NCBI GenBank assembly: GCA_033782935.1
Contig: JAWQEG010002462.1
Coordinates: forward strand, 35,001-99,000
Length of the DNA stretch: 64,000 nt
From: Petrolisthes cinctipes
Taxonomy: Eukaryota > Arthropoda > Malacostraca > Decapoda > Porcellanidae
Direction: 5' to 3'
The translations under genes were made by a program, and so were the position numbers. Shown here one piece after another: positions 1 to 12,184 of this stretch (positions are counted from its first letter, which is position 1; every line of letters starts with the position of its first letter). The notes below the pieces were generated by a model that saw nothing but the letters and a program-made list of their open reading frames with translations, made no database searches and was not told the DNA's origin.

Positions 1-17
1 TATTATTATTATTACTA

Positions 18-71
<54 letters not shown>
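1..71. repeat. (TTA)n microsatellite
   Basis: A nearly pure TTA/TAA trinucleotide run at the window edge, so its true left end is unknown. Confidence 0.95.
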
Positions 72-416
72 TAACACATTATATATTATACATACATATA
101 CACTCACCCCATCACTATATTAACGCACTCTATACATTAACACACACTGTAACACAACATACACACACTCTAATTCAATATATTATAACACAGTGTAATT
201 CCTTACCAACACACTCTAGCATCATTTCAGCCTGACCCAGCCGTCGTCACACACGCACCCCACCACATATAACCTAACTATCTTATACACCCCATGACTA
301 TATTAACGCACTCTATACACCACACACACACATAACACACTCTATCACATATTAACACACTCTAATACACTACAAAATACTCTTATATATTCTAACGCAC
401 TCTACCATCATTGCAG
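72..416. repeat. Dispersed AACGCACTC / AACACACTC motif field, left part
   Basis: AT-rich sequence peppered with AACGCACTC and AACACACTC. A short stretch at about 222-266 (TTTCAG then CCTGACCCAGCC) resembles the acceptor-like stretch at 405-461 that opens the coding remnant at 417, so it looks like a decayed duplicate of that exon start. No open gene is seen here. Confidence 0.7.
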
Positions 417-1227
417 CCTAACCCAGCTGGACCTGTCATCATCACACACGCACCCTACCACACTCGACGACTCCTCTGCCATCACCTTCTTCACTCTGCT
501 CTCAACGCACCTCAAGAGAGTGCGTGAACTCTCTCTGGCCAACTGGAAGTTCAGTTTCGCACACTATGTGGATACGTGTGTGCGAATTGGAGTGCGTGTG
601 AGAGGGTGTGTTGAGCTGAGGGTCCTGTGCCTGGATAAAGTGCGTGAGGTGCGTTTGCTGGAAGGTTTGGGTGTGTGTGTAGGTGGAGACGAACACACTC
701 TGTCCCAACAACAGGCTCTAGGGTGCGTTGGTGGGATGGACGCACTCTCTCTAACACACCCTGGTGGTAGTAGTAGTAGTAACGCACTCAGTAGTAGTAG
801 CTGTGGTGGAAATAAAGGTGCATTCTTGGGGGGAGGGGTGGTGGGTGCGTTGGGGGCGGTATGGAGGAAACGCACTCACACTCACTCCTTCCCTGCTACA
901 ACACACTCTTACACCAATTCGTCCACCACATCCCCAAACTTAACGAACTCAGCGTCTGCTACTACCAACAACGCACTCAGCACACTCAGAACGCACTCAC
1001 AAACCGGATGCCGCTGACCGAGGAGTGCGTTGGGAGGCTGGGTGCGTGCTTCCTGGCCCACTGGAACACAAACACACTCCGCTTCAAGCTCAAGTTCTTC
1101 GGCCTCTCTCCCCCGGGTGGAGAACGCACTCACCCACGCACTCAGGAAGGACGGAGTGAGTGTGTGTGTGAGTCAGGGATATCCACTCGTGATTACGGTT
1201 AAAAGGGGATATTTTATGAGGAGGTGA
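417..1227 (+). pseudogene. Leucine-rich-repeat-like coding remnant, frame-broken
   Basis: Three neighbouring open segments look like pieces of one protein. Segment 1 opens after an acceptor-like TTGCAG at 411-416 and runs to about 840; it has LTQLDLSSS and further leucine-spaced text such as VRELSLANW, as in LRR or F-box/LRR proteins. Segment 2 (about 890-1110, another frame) has IPKLNELSVCYY and LRFKLKFFGL. Segment 3 (about 1115-1227, back in the first frame) ends in VKRGYFMRR and a stop. The frame changes and a stop at 1015-1017 mean either a pseudogene, unrecognised short introns, or assembly errors. The AACGCACTC motif lies inside these segments as well as outside. The LRR reading comes from leucine spacing only; no specific family is recognised. 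Confidence 0.38.
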
Positions 1228-2460
1228 TGACGCACTCTGTTATCACACTCATATAATAACGCACTCTGATTAGGTCAAGAGGGGATACTTTATGTGGTGA
1301 CAACGCACTCTATTGTAAAAAGAGCTCTGATAACACTTTAATAATAACTAATCCAATAATGCACTCCAATGTAATAACACACTCTAATTAGGTAACATAC
1401 TCTAATATTAATCTCACTCTGATTATGTAAAGAGGGGATATTTTATGAGGTGACTACGCACTCTGATAACACACTCTCGTATAACACTCTAATTAGGTAA
1501 CACACTCTAATATTAATCACACTCTGATATGTAAAGAGGGGATATTTTATGAGGTGATGACGCACTCTGATGTGATGATAACACACTCTGATTAGATTAA
1601 GATGAGATGAGAAGGTCTAATATAATAACACACTCTTATATCGAACTCTGATATAATAACACACTCTAATAACACTTAAATAATAACTAATTCAATAACG
1701 CACTCTACTATTAAACAGACTGATTATTTAAAGAGGGGAGACTTTATAAGGTTATAACGCACTCTGATGTAATAACACACTCTAATGATGCATACTTTAT
1801 GAAAAGGTGATAACACACTCTAATTTGGTTAAGGGAGATATTTTATGATATGATAGCACACTCTAATTAGGTAACACACTCTAATATTAATCTCTCTCTG
1901 ATTATGTAAAGCAGGGATAATTTTATAATAACACACTCTAATAGTTAGGTTAAGGGGGAATATTTTATGAGGTGGTGATGACGCACTCTAATATAATAAC
2001 ACACTGATTATGTGAATAGGGGATAATTTTATAACACACTCTAATCCTAATGATGACACACTCTAATATAATAACACACTCTGATTATGTGAATAGGGGA
2101 TAATTTTATAACACACTCTAATCCTAATGATGACACACTCTAACTCACTCTAATAAGGATTCAATTTAACACACTCTAATGTTTGGGTAGCATTTTAATA
2201 ACGCACTCTGGGTAGGTAAAGAGGGTATATATATTTTATAGGACTATAATAACGCACTCACCCACACATTCAATGACGCACTCAATTAAAAAGAAATTCA
2301 CTCAACGCACTCAAATGAGGCAGATGGTGACGCACTAAACACACCCGCTTACTTTAGATAGAGATTGAGTGCGTTTATAGAGTAGCGAGAGAAACACACT
2401 CAAATTGTAACACACTCTAAAACGCACTCAAATTGTAGGTAAAGTGAGTGTGTGTGTGTG
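1228..2460. repeat. Degenerate tandem repeat with AACGCACTC and AGGGGATATTTTATGAGG blocks
   Basis: At least ten imperfect units, roughly 60-120 bp apart, each with a purine block like AAAGAGGGGATATTTTATGA and one or more ACGCACTC/AACACACTC motifs. The purine block also forms the last codons of the coding remnant ending at 1227, so the array seems to have grown from that 3' end. No gene seen. Confidence 0.75.
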
Positions 2461-2484
2461 TGAGAGAAATTTTTTAAAGACAGT

Positions 2485-2640
2485 AACTTAATAATAATAA
2501 TAATAATAAAAAAAAATAATAAAAATAATTAAATAAAAAATAATAATAATAATACAGTGTTGCCAGATGCTTGTCTCCTGGAAATAAAATAAAATGCAGT
2601 GTTGCCAAGTAAATAATAATAATAATAATAAAACATTCCA
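2485..2640. repeat. (TAA)n microsatellites with CAGTGTTGCCA fragments
   Basis: TAA arrays separated by two copies of CAGTGTTGCCA (about 2555 and 2597). The same start recurs at 11411 and, as variants, at 35871 and 44527. It resembles hAT-type terminal sequence; these copies are only fragments. Confidence 0.6.
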
Positions 2641-2943
2641 GAAATTTATACATATATATTTATAAGTAATTTACATATTAATATTTACAATTTATATTTA
2701 CATGATTATTTTTATAAAAAAATTTACATATTAAATATTTTTTCAACTTATATATATATATTTACATTGAGAATTTACATAGAATTTACATAGGTATAAT
2801 TTACATTCAGAATTTACATAGAATTTACATAGGTATAATTTACATTCAGAATTTACATAGAAATTACATATTAATTACAAGAATATACATATTAATTACA
2901 AGAATTTACATATTAATTACAAGAATTTACATTATTACAAGAA
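2641..2943. repeat. AATTTACAT-type minisatellite, left of the LINE
   Basis: Short units of the form AATTTACATAGAATTTACAT and TAATTACAAGAATTTACAT repeat over 300 bp. The same word dominates 6401-6800 beyond the non-LTR element, so the element appears to sit within one array. Confidence 0.8.
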
Positions 2944-5900
2944 TCTATCTATCTATCTATCTATCTATAGCTCCAACGCCTCGTTCCCTCCGGGAACTCC
3001 CCCCAAGGGAGTGGCCACGGCAGAAGTGTCTCCAGTTCTCCCTGTTCCAACACTCCCTCCTTACTTGTTCAAGCCCTACTCTACCCCTCATGTTTCTCTC
3101 CTTTACATACTCTTCCACTCTGTTCTGCCATCTGACCGGTGGTCTGCCTCTCATACCAGGTCCTACAACTTCACTTCCATACACCTTCTTTACAAATTCC
3201 TCGCCTTGCATTCTCTCCACATGTCCAAACCATCTCAATGTATTACGTTTCACTCTCTCAACCACTCCACACTCAATACCAATTGCCTTCTCACTCATAC
3301 CACATCTCTCATATACATTCTCATTACTTTCTCCATTCCATCTAGTAAGTCCACATGCTCCTCTCAAGTAACTCATTTCCACAGCACCTATTCTAGACTG
3401 ATGAGCCCTACTCTATGTCCATGTCTCCGACGCATATGTCAGTGTTGGCAGGATTATACTATTTCGTAGTCCCCTTTTCACTTCCATACTCACACTTCTA
3501 CCCTTCATAATCCTCCCCTGTGATCCTATGACCTGTCTACCCTTCACTGCTCTCTCCTAATTTCTCCTTCCATACTTCCATGTTTACACATAACTGTACC
3601 CAGGTACTTAAACTCCTTCACTTCCTCCATCCTCTCACCCCTCAGAGTTATCTCACACTTCGTCCCAGTTGGTACAGCCACTCTATAAGGTGTAGCAAAG
3701 TCAATCACTTCAGTTTCTGCTCTTTCAAATACCATCACTTTAGTTTTACCCACATTCACCTTCAGTTTCCTTCGTTTACACACAGACTGAAATTCGTCCA
3801 CCACTCTCTGTAAATTCCTTTCATTCTCAGCCATCAACACAGTGTCATCCGCAAACAAACTTGCCACCAGGGACCAGTTTGCTTCATTCAGCCTCAACTT
3901 CACCCCCAGACCATTCACTTTGGCTTTCACCTCTCTCATACAACCATCCATATATATATTGAACAACCATGGTGACATAACACACCCCTGTCTCAGCCCT
4001 ACACTAATATTAAAACTCTCACATGCTTTTGCATCTGCATAAAAAGCCTCAATGCCTTTCAGCAAAGGCCCCCAAACACCATAAATTCTCAACACCTCTG
4101 TCATAGCTTTCCTATCAACTCTATCGTATGCCTTCTCCAAGTCCATGAAGGCAGCATACAACTTCTTACCCTTCCCAATATACTTCTCCACTATTGATTT
4201 TAATGCAAATATTTGGTCCACACATCCTCTACCCCTTCTGAACCCTCCCTGCTCCTCACTAACTTTATTCCCTGTTACTTCCATCAGTCTTTCAGTCAGA
4301 ACCTTCCCGTAAACCTTCCCCGGTACACTAAGAAGGCTTATTCCCCTATAGCTACCACACTCATCCTTACTTCCCTTCCCCTTATACAAAGGTACAATTA
4401 TGGCTCTCCTCCAATCCTCTGGCACCTCTCCCTGCCTCCAGGCCAATGTACATATAAGCAACATCCACTCCACCACTACCTCCCCCCCACACTTTAACAT
4501 TTCCGCAGTTATCCCATCCACCCCTGGTGCCTTTCCCATCTTCAACTTTCCTATTGCTTTCCTAACCTCTTCCCTTCCTAATTCTCCCTGTACATCCTGT
4601 CGTCTACCACCTGCCTCCATCCCCATGCATGTCACCACCGCCTCCCCTCCCGTCCCCCCATTCATCAACCGATCAAAATGCCTCTTCCACACTTCTTTCA
4701 CTTCCTCACTTCTACTCACAGTAACTTCATCTTCTCTCTTCATTCTCACACTACCAGACTTTCCTTCTCCTCTTTCTCTTTTAACTTCCTTCCAGAATAA
4801 TTTCTTGTTCTCTTTAAACTTTTCACTCAGCTTCATACCAAACTCCTCATCCACTCTCCTTTTACTCTCACTCACCATCCTTTTCACTTGTCTCTTACAC
4901 ACATTATATTCTCTTTTCCATCTCTCTCTCACTTATTCCGGCACATTCCTCTGTAGTGTTCTCCGATATGCCTTCCTCTTATCCTCTACAGCATCTTTCA
5001 CTTCTTCTGTCCACCAAGCACTCCCTTTCTTGCCCCTCTTCTGTGTTTTATATCCTACTACCTCTGCTGCTGTCCTCAAAACTATCATCTTAAACATTTC
5101 ATACACCGCATTCACTCCCACTCCCTCCCCTATCCCCATCCTTACATCCCCCAGCACCTCACCCACCCTCCTCTTATATTCCTCCTTATACTCTTTTACA
5201 TCTAATTTCCCACTAGCCACCTCCCTCTTATTCCTCACCCCTTCATCCCTCCTACTATACTCCCACTTAACCCTAACCTTCATCCTCACCAACACCGCAA
5301 AATGGTCGGAGCAATGGACCATTCCTCTCACCACTTTTGCGTCATACACATCCTTCCTCAACCTTTCATCCACTGCCACATAATCAATCAAACTCTTCTG
5401 CTCTCCTCTCTCATCCCTTCTCTTCCATGTATACCTGTGGATCATCTTGTGCTGAAAGAAGGTGTTCGCCAAGAACAACCCCCTCTCAGCACAGACATCC
5501 ACCAGATACTCACCATTCTCATTTGTTCCTTCTACACCCCATTTACCCACAATATTCCCCACTTCCTCACCTCCCACCTTTCCATTCATGTCTCCCATCA
5601 TCACTACTCTCCTTCCATTATCAATTCCTCTCAGACATGTATTCAACTCTTCCCAAAACACTCTCATCTTCTCTCTCCCCTTCTTACTCTTTTCATTCAC
5701 TGGTGCATAAGCACACACCCAAGCATACTTCACCAAGCCAATCTTTCCAGTCATCCATACTATTCTTGACCCATTCCACCCATGTCCATCCACTCCCTTC
5801 CACACCCACGGAGACACCAACAGCGCACACCCTTCCTTCCCTCTTCCTTTACTCTTTTCATTCATACCCGTCCATACTACTCCTCCCTCCATTCCCTCCC

Positions 5901-6400
5901 ACAGTCCACTCTCCCTTCCTTCCTGACACTCAACCACTCCACATCCTTTCACGTGTGTCTCCGTCACTCCCATCACATCCACTCTTCCTTTCTTAAAACA
6001 TTCTACAATCTCTCGCCTATTGGTCCCATCCGTCATTCCATTCACATTCACAGCTACCACTCTCATACAATCCCTCTTCCCTACTCCCTCTACAGGGCAA
6101 CCCGGAGACCCCCCCCCCCGCCAGTAGCCATAGCTGTCCACTCCCCCATTGGGGGGCCACTGATGGCTGGCAAGGCCAGTGCAGTGCTCATTCCCGGAGG
6201 GACACGGGCCGTCGGCATTGTCAAAAGCTAAAAACAAGGTCATAAATTTAAAAGAAATTATCACAAAATATAAAAACATTTAGTCATAGAAATTAAAATC
6301 TTAAAAACACTAAAATCCAATAAAAACCTTAAAACCTATATGTGGGGGAAGCTAGGTCTCACCCCCACACCGCCTTCCCCTTTGGCTCCACCTCCTGAAT
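2944..6400 (-). mobile_element. RTE-like non-LTR retrotransposon, near full length, inactive
   Basis: On the minus strand the element reads: 5' leader (about 6400-6070), endonuclease, reverse transcriptase, conserved C-terminal region, then a 3' tail of (TATC/GATA)n at 2944-2968. A microsatellite tail instead of poly(A), one main ORF and a C-terminal GRPPVRW motif fit the RTE group; the clade was not tested. Both flanks are AATTTACAT arrays and no clear target duplication was found. A shorter copy of the 3' end lies at 25300-26722. The 5' boundary is approximate. Confidence 0.85.
2957..6066 (-). pseudogene. Endonuclease / reverse transcriptase ORF of the non-LTR element, broken
   Basis: The apurinic-type endonuclease part (about 6066-4935) shows TETH, GDMNGKVG, SLIDY and SDH in order. 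The reverse transcriptase part (about 4930-3550) shows GKAPGVDG, FMDLEKAYDRV, GLRQGC and the catalytic FADD at about 3850. The C-terminal part (3382-2957) has RWFGHVERM and GRPPVRW. The product would nick target DNA and copy its RNA in place. Three lesions are visible: an in-frame TAA at 4933-4935 between the domains, a frameshift near 3550, and a TAG near 3418. The start was chosen at the Met just before the endonuclease motif; the frame is open further upstream to 6279. Immobile unless helped in trans. Confidence 0.85.
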
Positions 6401-6800
6401 GGATAAAAACTAGATTTACATTAAAGATTTACATAATTATTTACACAGGCATAATTTACCTATTTACATTATTAATTTGCATAGAATTTATGTGAATTTA
6501 CATTAATTTATGAGGTTGTATTTACATTAAGAATTTAAATGAATTTACAAAGAATTTACATAGGTTGTGTTTTTATGAATATTTTACAAAGAAATTACAA
6601 AGGATTTATATGAGTAATTTACATTAATTTATAAGTGATTTACATAGGTATAATATACATTAATTTAAAAGAAATTTACATAGAATTTACATTATTATTT
6701 ACAAAGAATTTACATTTATACATTCCTGAGATTTACATTAATTTACATAATATTAACATTAAGAATTTCTATGAATTTATATAAGAGGTTGTGTTTACAT
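6401..6800. repeat. AATTTACAT-type minisatellite, right of the LINE
   Basis: Degenerate units built on AATTTACAT, GAATTTACATAG and ATTACAAAG, the same vocabulary as 2641-2943 on the other side of the retrotransposon. Confidence 0.75.
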
Positions 6801-7582
6801 AAATAATAAATAATTTTAAATAATAATAATGTGTTTTATTTTTGCATATGTATGAATGTATGCATATTAATAATAAAGTTTTAAAATTTATTAATTATTT
6901 ATATATTAAAAGTTTCAATTTTCATAATAGAATAAAATAGTTTCCCCTAAATAAATATAATAAAATAGTCAACCTTAAAAATAATAAAAATATACACATT
7001 TTCTGTGATGTAAAAATTACGTTTATAAATTAAAATGGTTCCCCCAATAATAATTAAAAAAATAAATTAGTTACCCGTGAAAGTTATACTAAAAATCTAC
7101 GTTTTCTATGATATAAAATATATAAATTAAAATAGTTTCCCTAATTATAAAAAAATAAAATAGTTATCCGTAATCAATAAAGAAAATAGTCAGACTTAAA
7201 AATAAAAAAAATAAAAAGTTTTCTATGATACGTATGTAAATTAAATTAGTTTCATTAATTATAGAAAAATGAAATAGTCATACTTAAATAATAAAATGAA
7301 ATATTTTCCCATAAAAACTAAAAAAAATAGTTTCCCTTGAAAATAAAATATAATAGTTATCCCTAAAATTTATGAAACAACTAACATTTTCTATAAGGGA
7401 AAATACCTGTATAAATTAAAATAATTACCTTTAAAAATAAAATAAAATAGACTACCTGTTAATATTTCACAATCAATACATTTTCTATAACACAATCATC
7501 AAAGAAAACCAAATAATATAAATAAAATCTACGGGAATTGTTGGCCAGACTTAAAAAAAAAAAAAAATTAGCCTTGGGGCAA
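6801..7582. other. AT-rich spacer with degenerate AAAATAGTTNCCC units
   Basis: More than 80% A+T by eye. Loose repeats of AAAATAGTTTCCCTAA-like words and TTTTCTATGATA occur every 40-90 bp. No gene or known element seen. Confidence 0.55.
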
Positions 7583-7870
7583 ATTTTTCGTCAAAATTTA
7601 CCATAAAAGTCTACGGGAATTTCAATAAACTCTACGGAATTTGCACGCCACCAAAAACTGCCCCTTAACTTTTTATAATTGTTCCCCCTAAAATAGTTAA
7701 AGTTTTCTTTAATGGAACATGTTGGTTTTCTATGATGCTAAAAGTTTAAGGTATACTATTATTTATTTTATAATTAATTTTTCACCAAAAATTTGCCACA
7801 AAAGTCTACGGGAATTTCAATAAACTCTACGGGGTTTGCACGCCACCCAAAACAGGTCTCTAACTTTTTA
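7583..7870. repeat. Direct repeat, two copies of about 95 bp
   Basis: Copy 1 (about 7583-7677) and copy 2 (about 7774-7870) share TCTACGGGAATTTCAATAAA, then CTCTACGG, TTTGCACGCCACC and AACTTTTTATA. They differ at several positions, so this is an old duplication. Nothing coding is seen in either copy. Confidence 0.75.
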
Positions 7871-8410
7871 TACTAGTGTACCCTTTCTGACTAACGTTTT
7901 TTTTGGTGGTAGTAAGAATTGGTTTTATATGGTGTTTTATGTAAAGGGTAGACTATTTTATTTTTAATATTATTTTTTTAGCTTATGATTTGCTGGTAAA
8001 TAAATATTCAATTATTTTCATTATTTTATTTTAATTTCATACATATTTTTATTTATATACATACATACATAGGGTCATAATAAAAGGATATTAATTTACA
8101 AATTATTTTTATTATCATTATTATTATTATTATTTGATATAAATTTTTAATACATATAATATTACATAAATAATAAATATTAAAAAAATTAAAATAATAA
8201 TAATAATAATAATAATGAAATTATATAGAAAATAAATATATAGAAATTTTAATACAAAAAAAAATATTAATAAAAAGAATATAAATATAAATTATACAGA
8301 AAAAAATACAGAAAATTATGTATTAAATTATACATAATAAAAATAAATATACATAAATTAATATATACATAATTTTTAATACATAACTTTAATACATAAT
8401 TCATAAATAT
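7871..8410. other. AT-rich gene-free spacer
   Basis: Runs of TAA, TTA and ATA with no recognisable gene or element. Confidence 0.5.
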
Positions 8411-9046
8411 ACATAATACTGTATTTAATTATACATACATATATGGATATCTTTGGTATTAATATACATACATACATACATCTAAACATATACATACATG
8501 CATATCTTTGGCATTAATATAAATACATATTCATACATACATACATCTATACATATATATACGTACATATCTTTGGCACCAATATACACATTCATACACA
8601 TACATAAAAACATACATACATATCTTTGTCATTAATACATCTATTCATACATACACATACATATACATACATATACCACACACATACATAAACATACATA
8701 TATACACACACACATACATAAACATACATATACAAACACACATACATAAACATACATATACAAACACACATACATAAACACACATATACATACACACATA
8801 CTTAAACATACACACATACATATACATACACACATCTAACACACATAAAAACATACATACAAACATACATATCCTTGGCAATAATTCATATACATACATA
8901 AATATACATATTACATAAATAATACTGTATTTATTTATACATATAAATAATATTCATAATACATAATTTATTTAATACATAAATATACATACATACATAT
9001 TATCTTTTGCACTAATATACACAAACACACACATACATACATACAC
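8411..9046. repeat. ACATACAT-rich compound repeat with ATCTTTGGCAYTAATA punctuation
   Basis: ACATAC/ACACAC microsatellites are broken at intervals of about 50-250 bp by the word ATCTTTGGCATTAATA (near 8448, 8502, 8568, 8625, 8870 and 9002), giving a higher-order tandem structure. Open frames across it on the minus strand (Cys/Val/Tyr only) are artefacts of the repeat. Confidence 0.75.
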
Positions 9047-10470
9047 CAGTGTTTCCACTTTAGGGTAAAATACCCCATTTTAGGGGAATTGGACCCTTGT
9101 TAGGGTAAAACCTAGGGTAATGCTAAAAAAGGCAAAATCTAGGGGAATTGGAGAATTTTTGGGATATATTTCCTATTTTCTAGGGGATTTTGATAATTTA
9201 CATAGCAGTTTCAATCTTGGTTTGAAGATGGGAGAAGTGGAATATTTGTACAAGGGAAGTAGTAGAGTTCACATTAAAATGGGGATATGTAGAAATTTTC
9301 TTTCACTATTATATTTATTATTTATTTTTATTATTTATTTATTTTTATTATTATTATTATTATTTTGTGTGTGTGAGAGAGGCAAATCCAAATTGCAACA
9401 GCCTGCCGTGCCAGAGCAGCCAGAGTCAGTGAGTGCAGACGCAGTACAGTGTGTGAGGATCGGTCAGCGGATGGCGGCCTGGAATATTTAGTTATTTACA
9501 CGTGAACGCTACTTGTCCTCAGACGACTGAATCTGTGGGAAAGCCGATAGTGTTTGTGTCAGCTTTATTCAGGTAAATAATTATAATTAGCACTTTGTAA
9601 TATATCAATAAGGTCGAAAACAAATAGTGAATTTACCACTTCCATTAAATATTTTGAAATGTTTTGATACACAGTAATATACAGTGATAATATTCATTCA
9701 CAGACAACGTCACTATCAGTTCTAAATGCTCTATAATGTGTTAAAATATATAAATTCGCCGTAGGATACCAGTACCATGATGGTGCAGGGATGAAAACCG
9801 AGACATAAGTTAATTTAAGTGCTTTGCTCCAAATTGCCAATATCTGGCCCAGTATCTAACGTTACATTATGAAGCCTTAATTCTTGATCATTGTTTTCCT
9901 ATCCAAAATCTAACCAAAACATACCTATTTTTCTGTAATAACAAGCAAATCTAATTTCAGTGCAGGGTACTGCTTATAATTACACTGTACTGGTAGTTTT
10001 TTTCCATAATCATATCAATTTTTGTACTGGTAACGTGCCTTTGATTCAGACCCTAAGACATCAGAGTCTCCCTAAGTTCTCAGGATGGTTAAAAAAATCT
10101 CCAAGATCAACATCTCTTAGGCATCTAGCATATTGCAGTATATGTAACTCAGACATTCAATGTAGTAAATCAGACATTATGAGACACGCATCCAGTCAGA
10201 GGCACAAATATCTTTCATTGCAGCATGCAAATAATTCATCTCTCGCCAGCTTCATATTCAGTAATGATACATTAGACAAGTCTGCCAAGAAAATTGAACT
10301 GAAACTTTGTGCTTTCTTAGCAGAAAATTACCTACCTATTTCATTGTGTGAACCCTCGTTGTTGTTGTTGTTGTTGTTAACAAATTTATTTCCTAATCAA
10401 AATGCCCTGAAACATGTCTGTCTGGGAAAACAAAGGGCATCAAATGTCATCCGTCAGGTCTTTGGGATAC
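9047..10470 (+). mobile_element. hAT element copy A, 5' part only
   Basis: Begins with the terminal sequence CAGTGTTTCCACTTTAGGG, followed by the GGGTAAAATACCCC subterminal block, a CA/GT-rich leader and a non-coding first exon ending at a GTAAAT donor near 9571. The same leader is found inverted at 37133-36660 and 48180-47752, which identifies the family. Homology continues into the transposase N-terminus and stops abruptly near 10470, where a 28-bp minisatellite begins; the rest of the element is missing. Confidence 0.8.
10071..10468 (+). pseudogene. hAT transposase N-terminal fragment (copy A)
   Basis: The open frame matches the N-terminal part of the minus-strand hAT protein at 35285-34695 almost residue for residue from KFSGWLKKSP to RQVFGIH. 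It contains a BED/C2H2-like zinc finger (CSICNSD...RHASSQRH), expected to bind the element ends. The exon encoding the first 50 or so residues of copy B is missing here. Differences include a (TTG)n expansion at 10359-10378 that adds a leucine run. The catalytic domain is absent because the element breaks off at 10470. Not functional. Confidence 0.8.
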
Positions 10471-10855
10471 ACACACACATACACACTCCGATACATATAC
10501 ACACACACACACACACTCCGATACACACACACACACATACACACTCCGATACATATACACACACACACACACACTCCGATACACACACACACACATACAC
10601 ACTCCGATATACACACACACACATACACACTCCGATATACACACACACACACACACACACTCCGATACACACACACACACATACACACTCCGATACATAT
10701 ACACACACACACATACACTCCGATACACACACACACATACACTCCGATACACACACACACACACATACACACTCCGATACACACTCACACATACACACTC
10801 CGATATACACACACACACATACACACATACACACTCCGATATACACACACACACG
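10469..10855. repeat. 28-bp class minisatellite, ATACACACTCCGATA
   Basis: About 14 units of ATACACACTCCGATA plus a variable CACACA run. It begins exactly where the hAT transposase homology ends. Open frames on both strands are repeat artefacts. Confidence 0.9.
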
Positions 10856-10856
10856 C

Positions 10857-11079
10857 TGTTGTTGTTGTTATTTTTGAGAGTTTACAGCATATAGGAAATG
10901 TAAGACTATGTAACTGCAATACAACATTATTATTATTATTATTATTAGGTTTGTTGTTTTGTAATGTAAGACTATGTAACTGTAAAACAACATTATTATT
11001 ATTATTATTATGATTATTATTATTATTTGGTTTGTTTTGTTATTGTAAGACTACGTAACTGCAATACAACATTATTATT
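10857..11079. repeat. Compound repeat: 45-bp core plus (TTA)n, three units
   Basis: Three units of a core containing TGTAAGACTATGTAACTGCA and ATACAACA, each followed by a TTA array and GGTTTGTT. The same core, in the opposite orientation, is repeated at 17690-18054. Confidence 0.85.
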
Positions 11080-11360
11080 ACGGTTATGCTTCCACAATCA
11101 CCCAGTTTGCGCAGGTATGATTGATAATGTATGGAGGCCTTTAGAATGTAATTATAAAGCACTTGAAGGAGATTAAAAAAAAAAAAAAAAACAATTGATT
11201 ATTATCCACCCACACACACACACCACGTACGGTTATGCTTCCACAATCACCCAGTTGGCGCAGGTATGATTGACAGTCTATGGAGGCCTTTAGAATGTAA
11301 TTATAAAGCACTGGCAGGAGATTGAAAAAAAAAAAAAGACAATTGATGATTATCCTGCCT
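11080..11360. repeat. Tandem duplication of a 149-bp unit
   Basis: Two copies (11080-11228 and 11229-about 11360) share ACGGTTATGCTTCCACAATC, ATGGAGGCCTTTAGAATG, an internal poly(A) and CAATTGATKATTATCC. No RNA gene or protein is recognised; the internal A-run could suggest a SINE-like or processed origin, which is only a guess. Confidence 0.8.
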
Positions 11361-11706
11361 GATCACACGTGCCCGGGCCTCAACAAGTGAAGTGACTGAC
11401 TGACTGACCCAGTGTTGCCAGCCCTACATCCTTGACGAAATGTCCCTAACTTCACCAGGCAGCAGTAGAAGAATATCCCTTTTTTTTTTTTTGGCCTCAA
11501 TAATTCTTTTTTCCTGTTTAGTTACTCTTGAATATCGACGGTAATTTTGGTATTTTATCGACAGGTAGAAATGTCCCTGTTTATTCTTGAACATTCTTTA
11601 TATAATTTCCTTTTGTTGTGGACTTCCCTTTGTTGTGGTACAATTAAACGAGTCTTCCCCATCAGCTGTTTAGATTTCTACGTCACAGTGCATGTCTGAT
11701 CATATT
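11361..11706. other. Unannotated spacer with a CAGTGTTGCCAG fragment
   Basis: Mixed-composition sequence. CAGTGTTGCCAGCCC near 11411 is a fragment of a family with hAT-like ends. No coding potential or RNA gene recognised. Confidence 0.5.
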
Positions 11707-11822
11707 TTATTATTATTATTATTATGTTATTATTATTATGTTATTATTATTATTATGTTATTTATTATTATTATGTTATTTATTATTATGTTATTATTAT
11801 GTTATGTTATTATTATGTTATA
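11707..11822. repeat. (TTA)n / TTATG microsatellite
   Basis: TTA arrays interrupted by TTATG; no other content. Confidence 0.9.
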
Positions 11823-12184
11823 ACCCTCCACACTCACACGTATAGAATAATTATTGACCACAAGGCTTTTACGATAATTATTACACAGTACATTAACAAA
11901 TATTTAGATTCTTTATATAGATATATATAAGGGGAGATTCTTTAATTTGTTGGTGATTGAATTGGAAGCTAGGTGTCCGATTCCTCCAAACTCTACCACG
12001 AAACAGATCCCCTATTGAATTAAGCCTCAAACACTATTAAAAAAAAAAAAATTATGTAGATGGTGAGGTGAGTAATGCAATCCCATGAACAAGTCCAAAT
12101 ATAACTCTGAGGTGAATAATTATATATACCGGGACAGGCCAGGTCCAGTTTTTTTTTTACCTTTCCTCGTCACCACCCACTACA
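11823..12184. other. Spacer with a diverged CCTCCAAA-family repeat piece
   Basis: About 11938-12010 holds GATTCCTCCAAACTCTACCA and GAAACAGATCCCC, related to repeats at 16640, 60195-60770 and 63065. The rest shows nothing recognisable. Confidence 0.5.

Noticed and set aside
4400..5996. Ser/Pro/Leu-rich plus-strand frames of 200-330 residues
   Set aside because: Antisense shadows of the non-LTR endonuclease and reverse transcriptase ORF.
10414..11013. Thr/His-rich and Cys/Val-rich open frames over the CA minisatellite
   Set aside because: Pure consequence of (CA)n translation in both strands.
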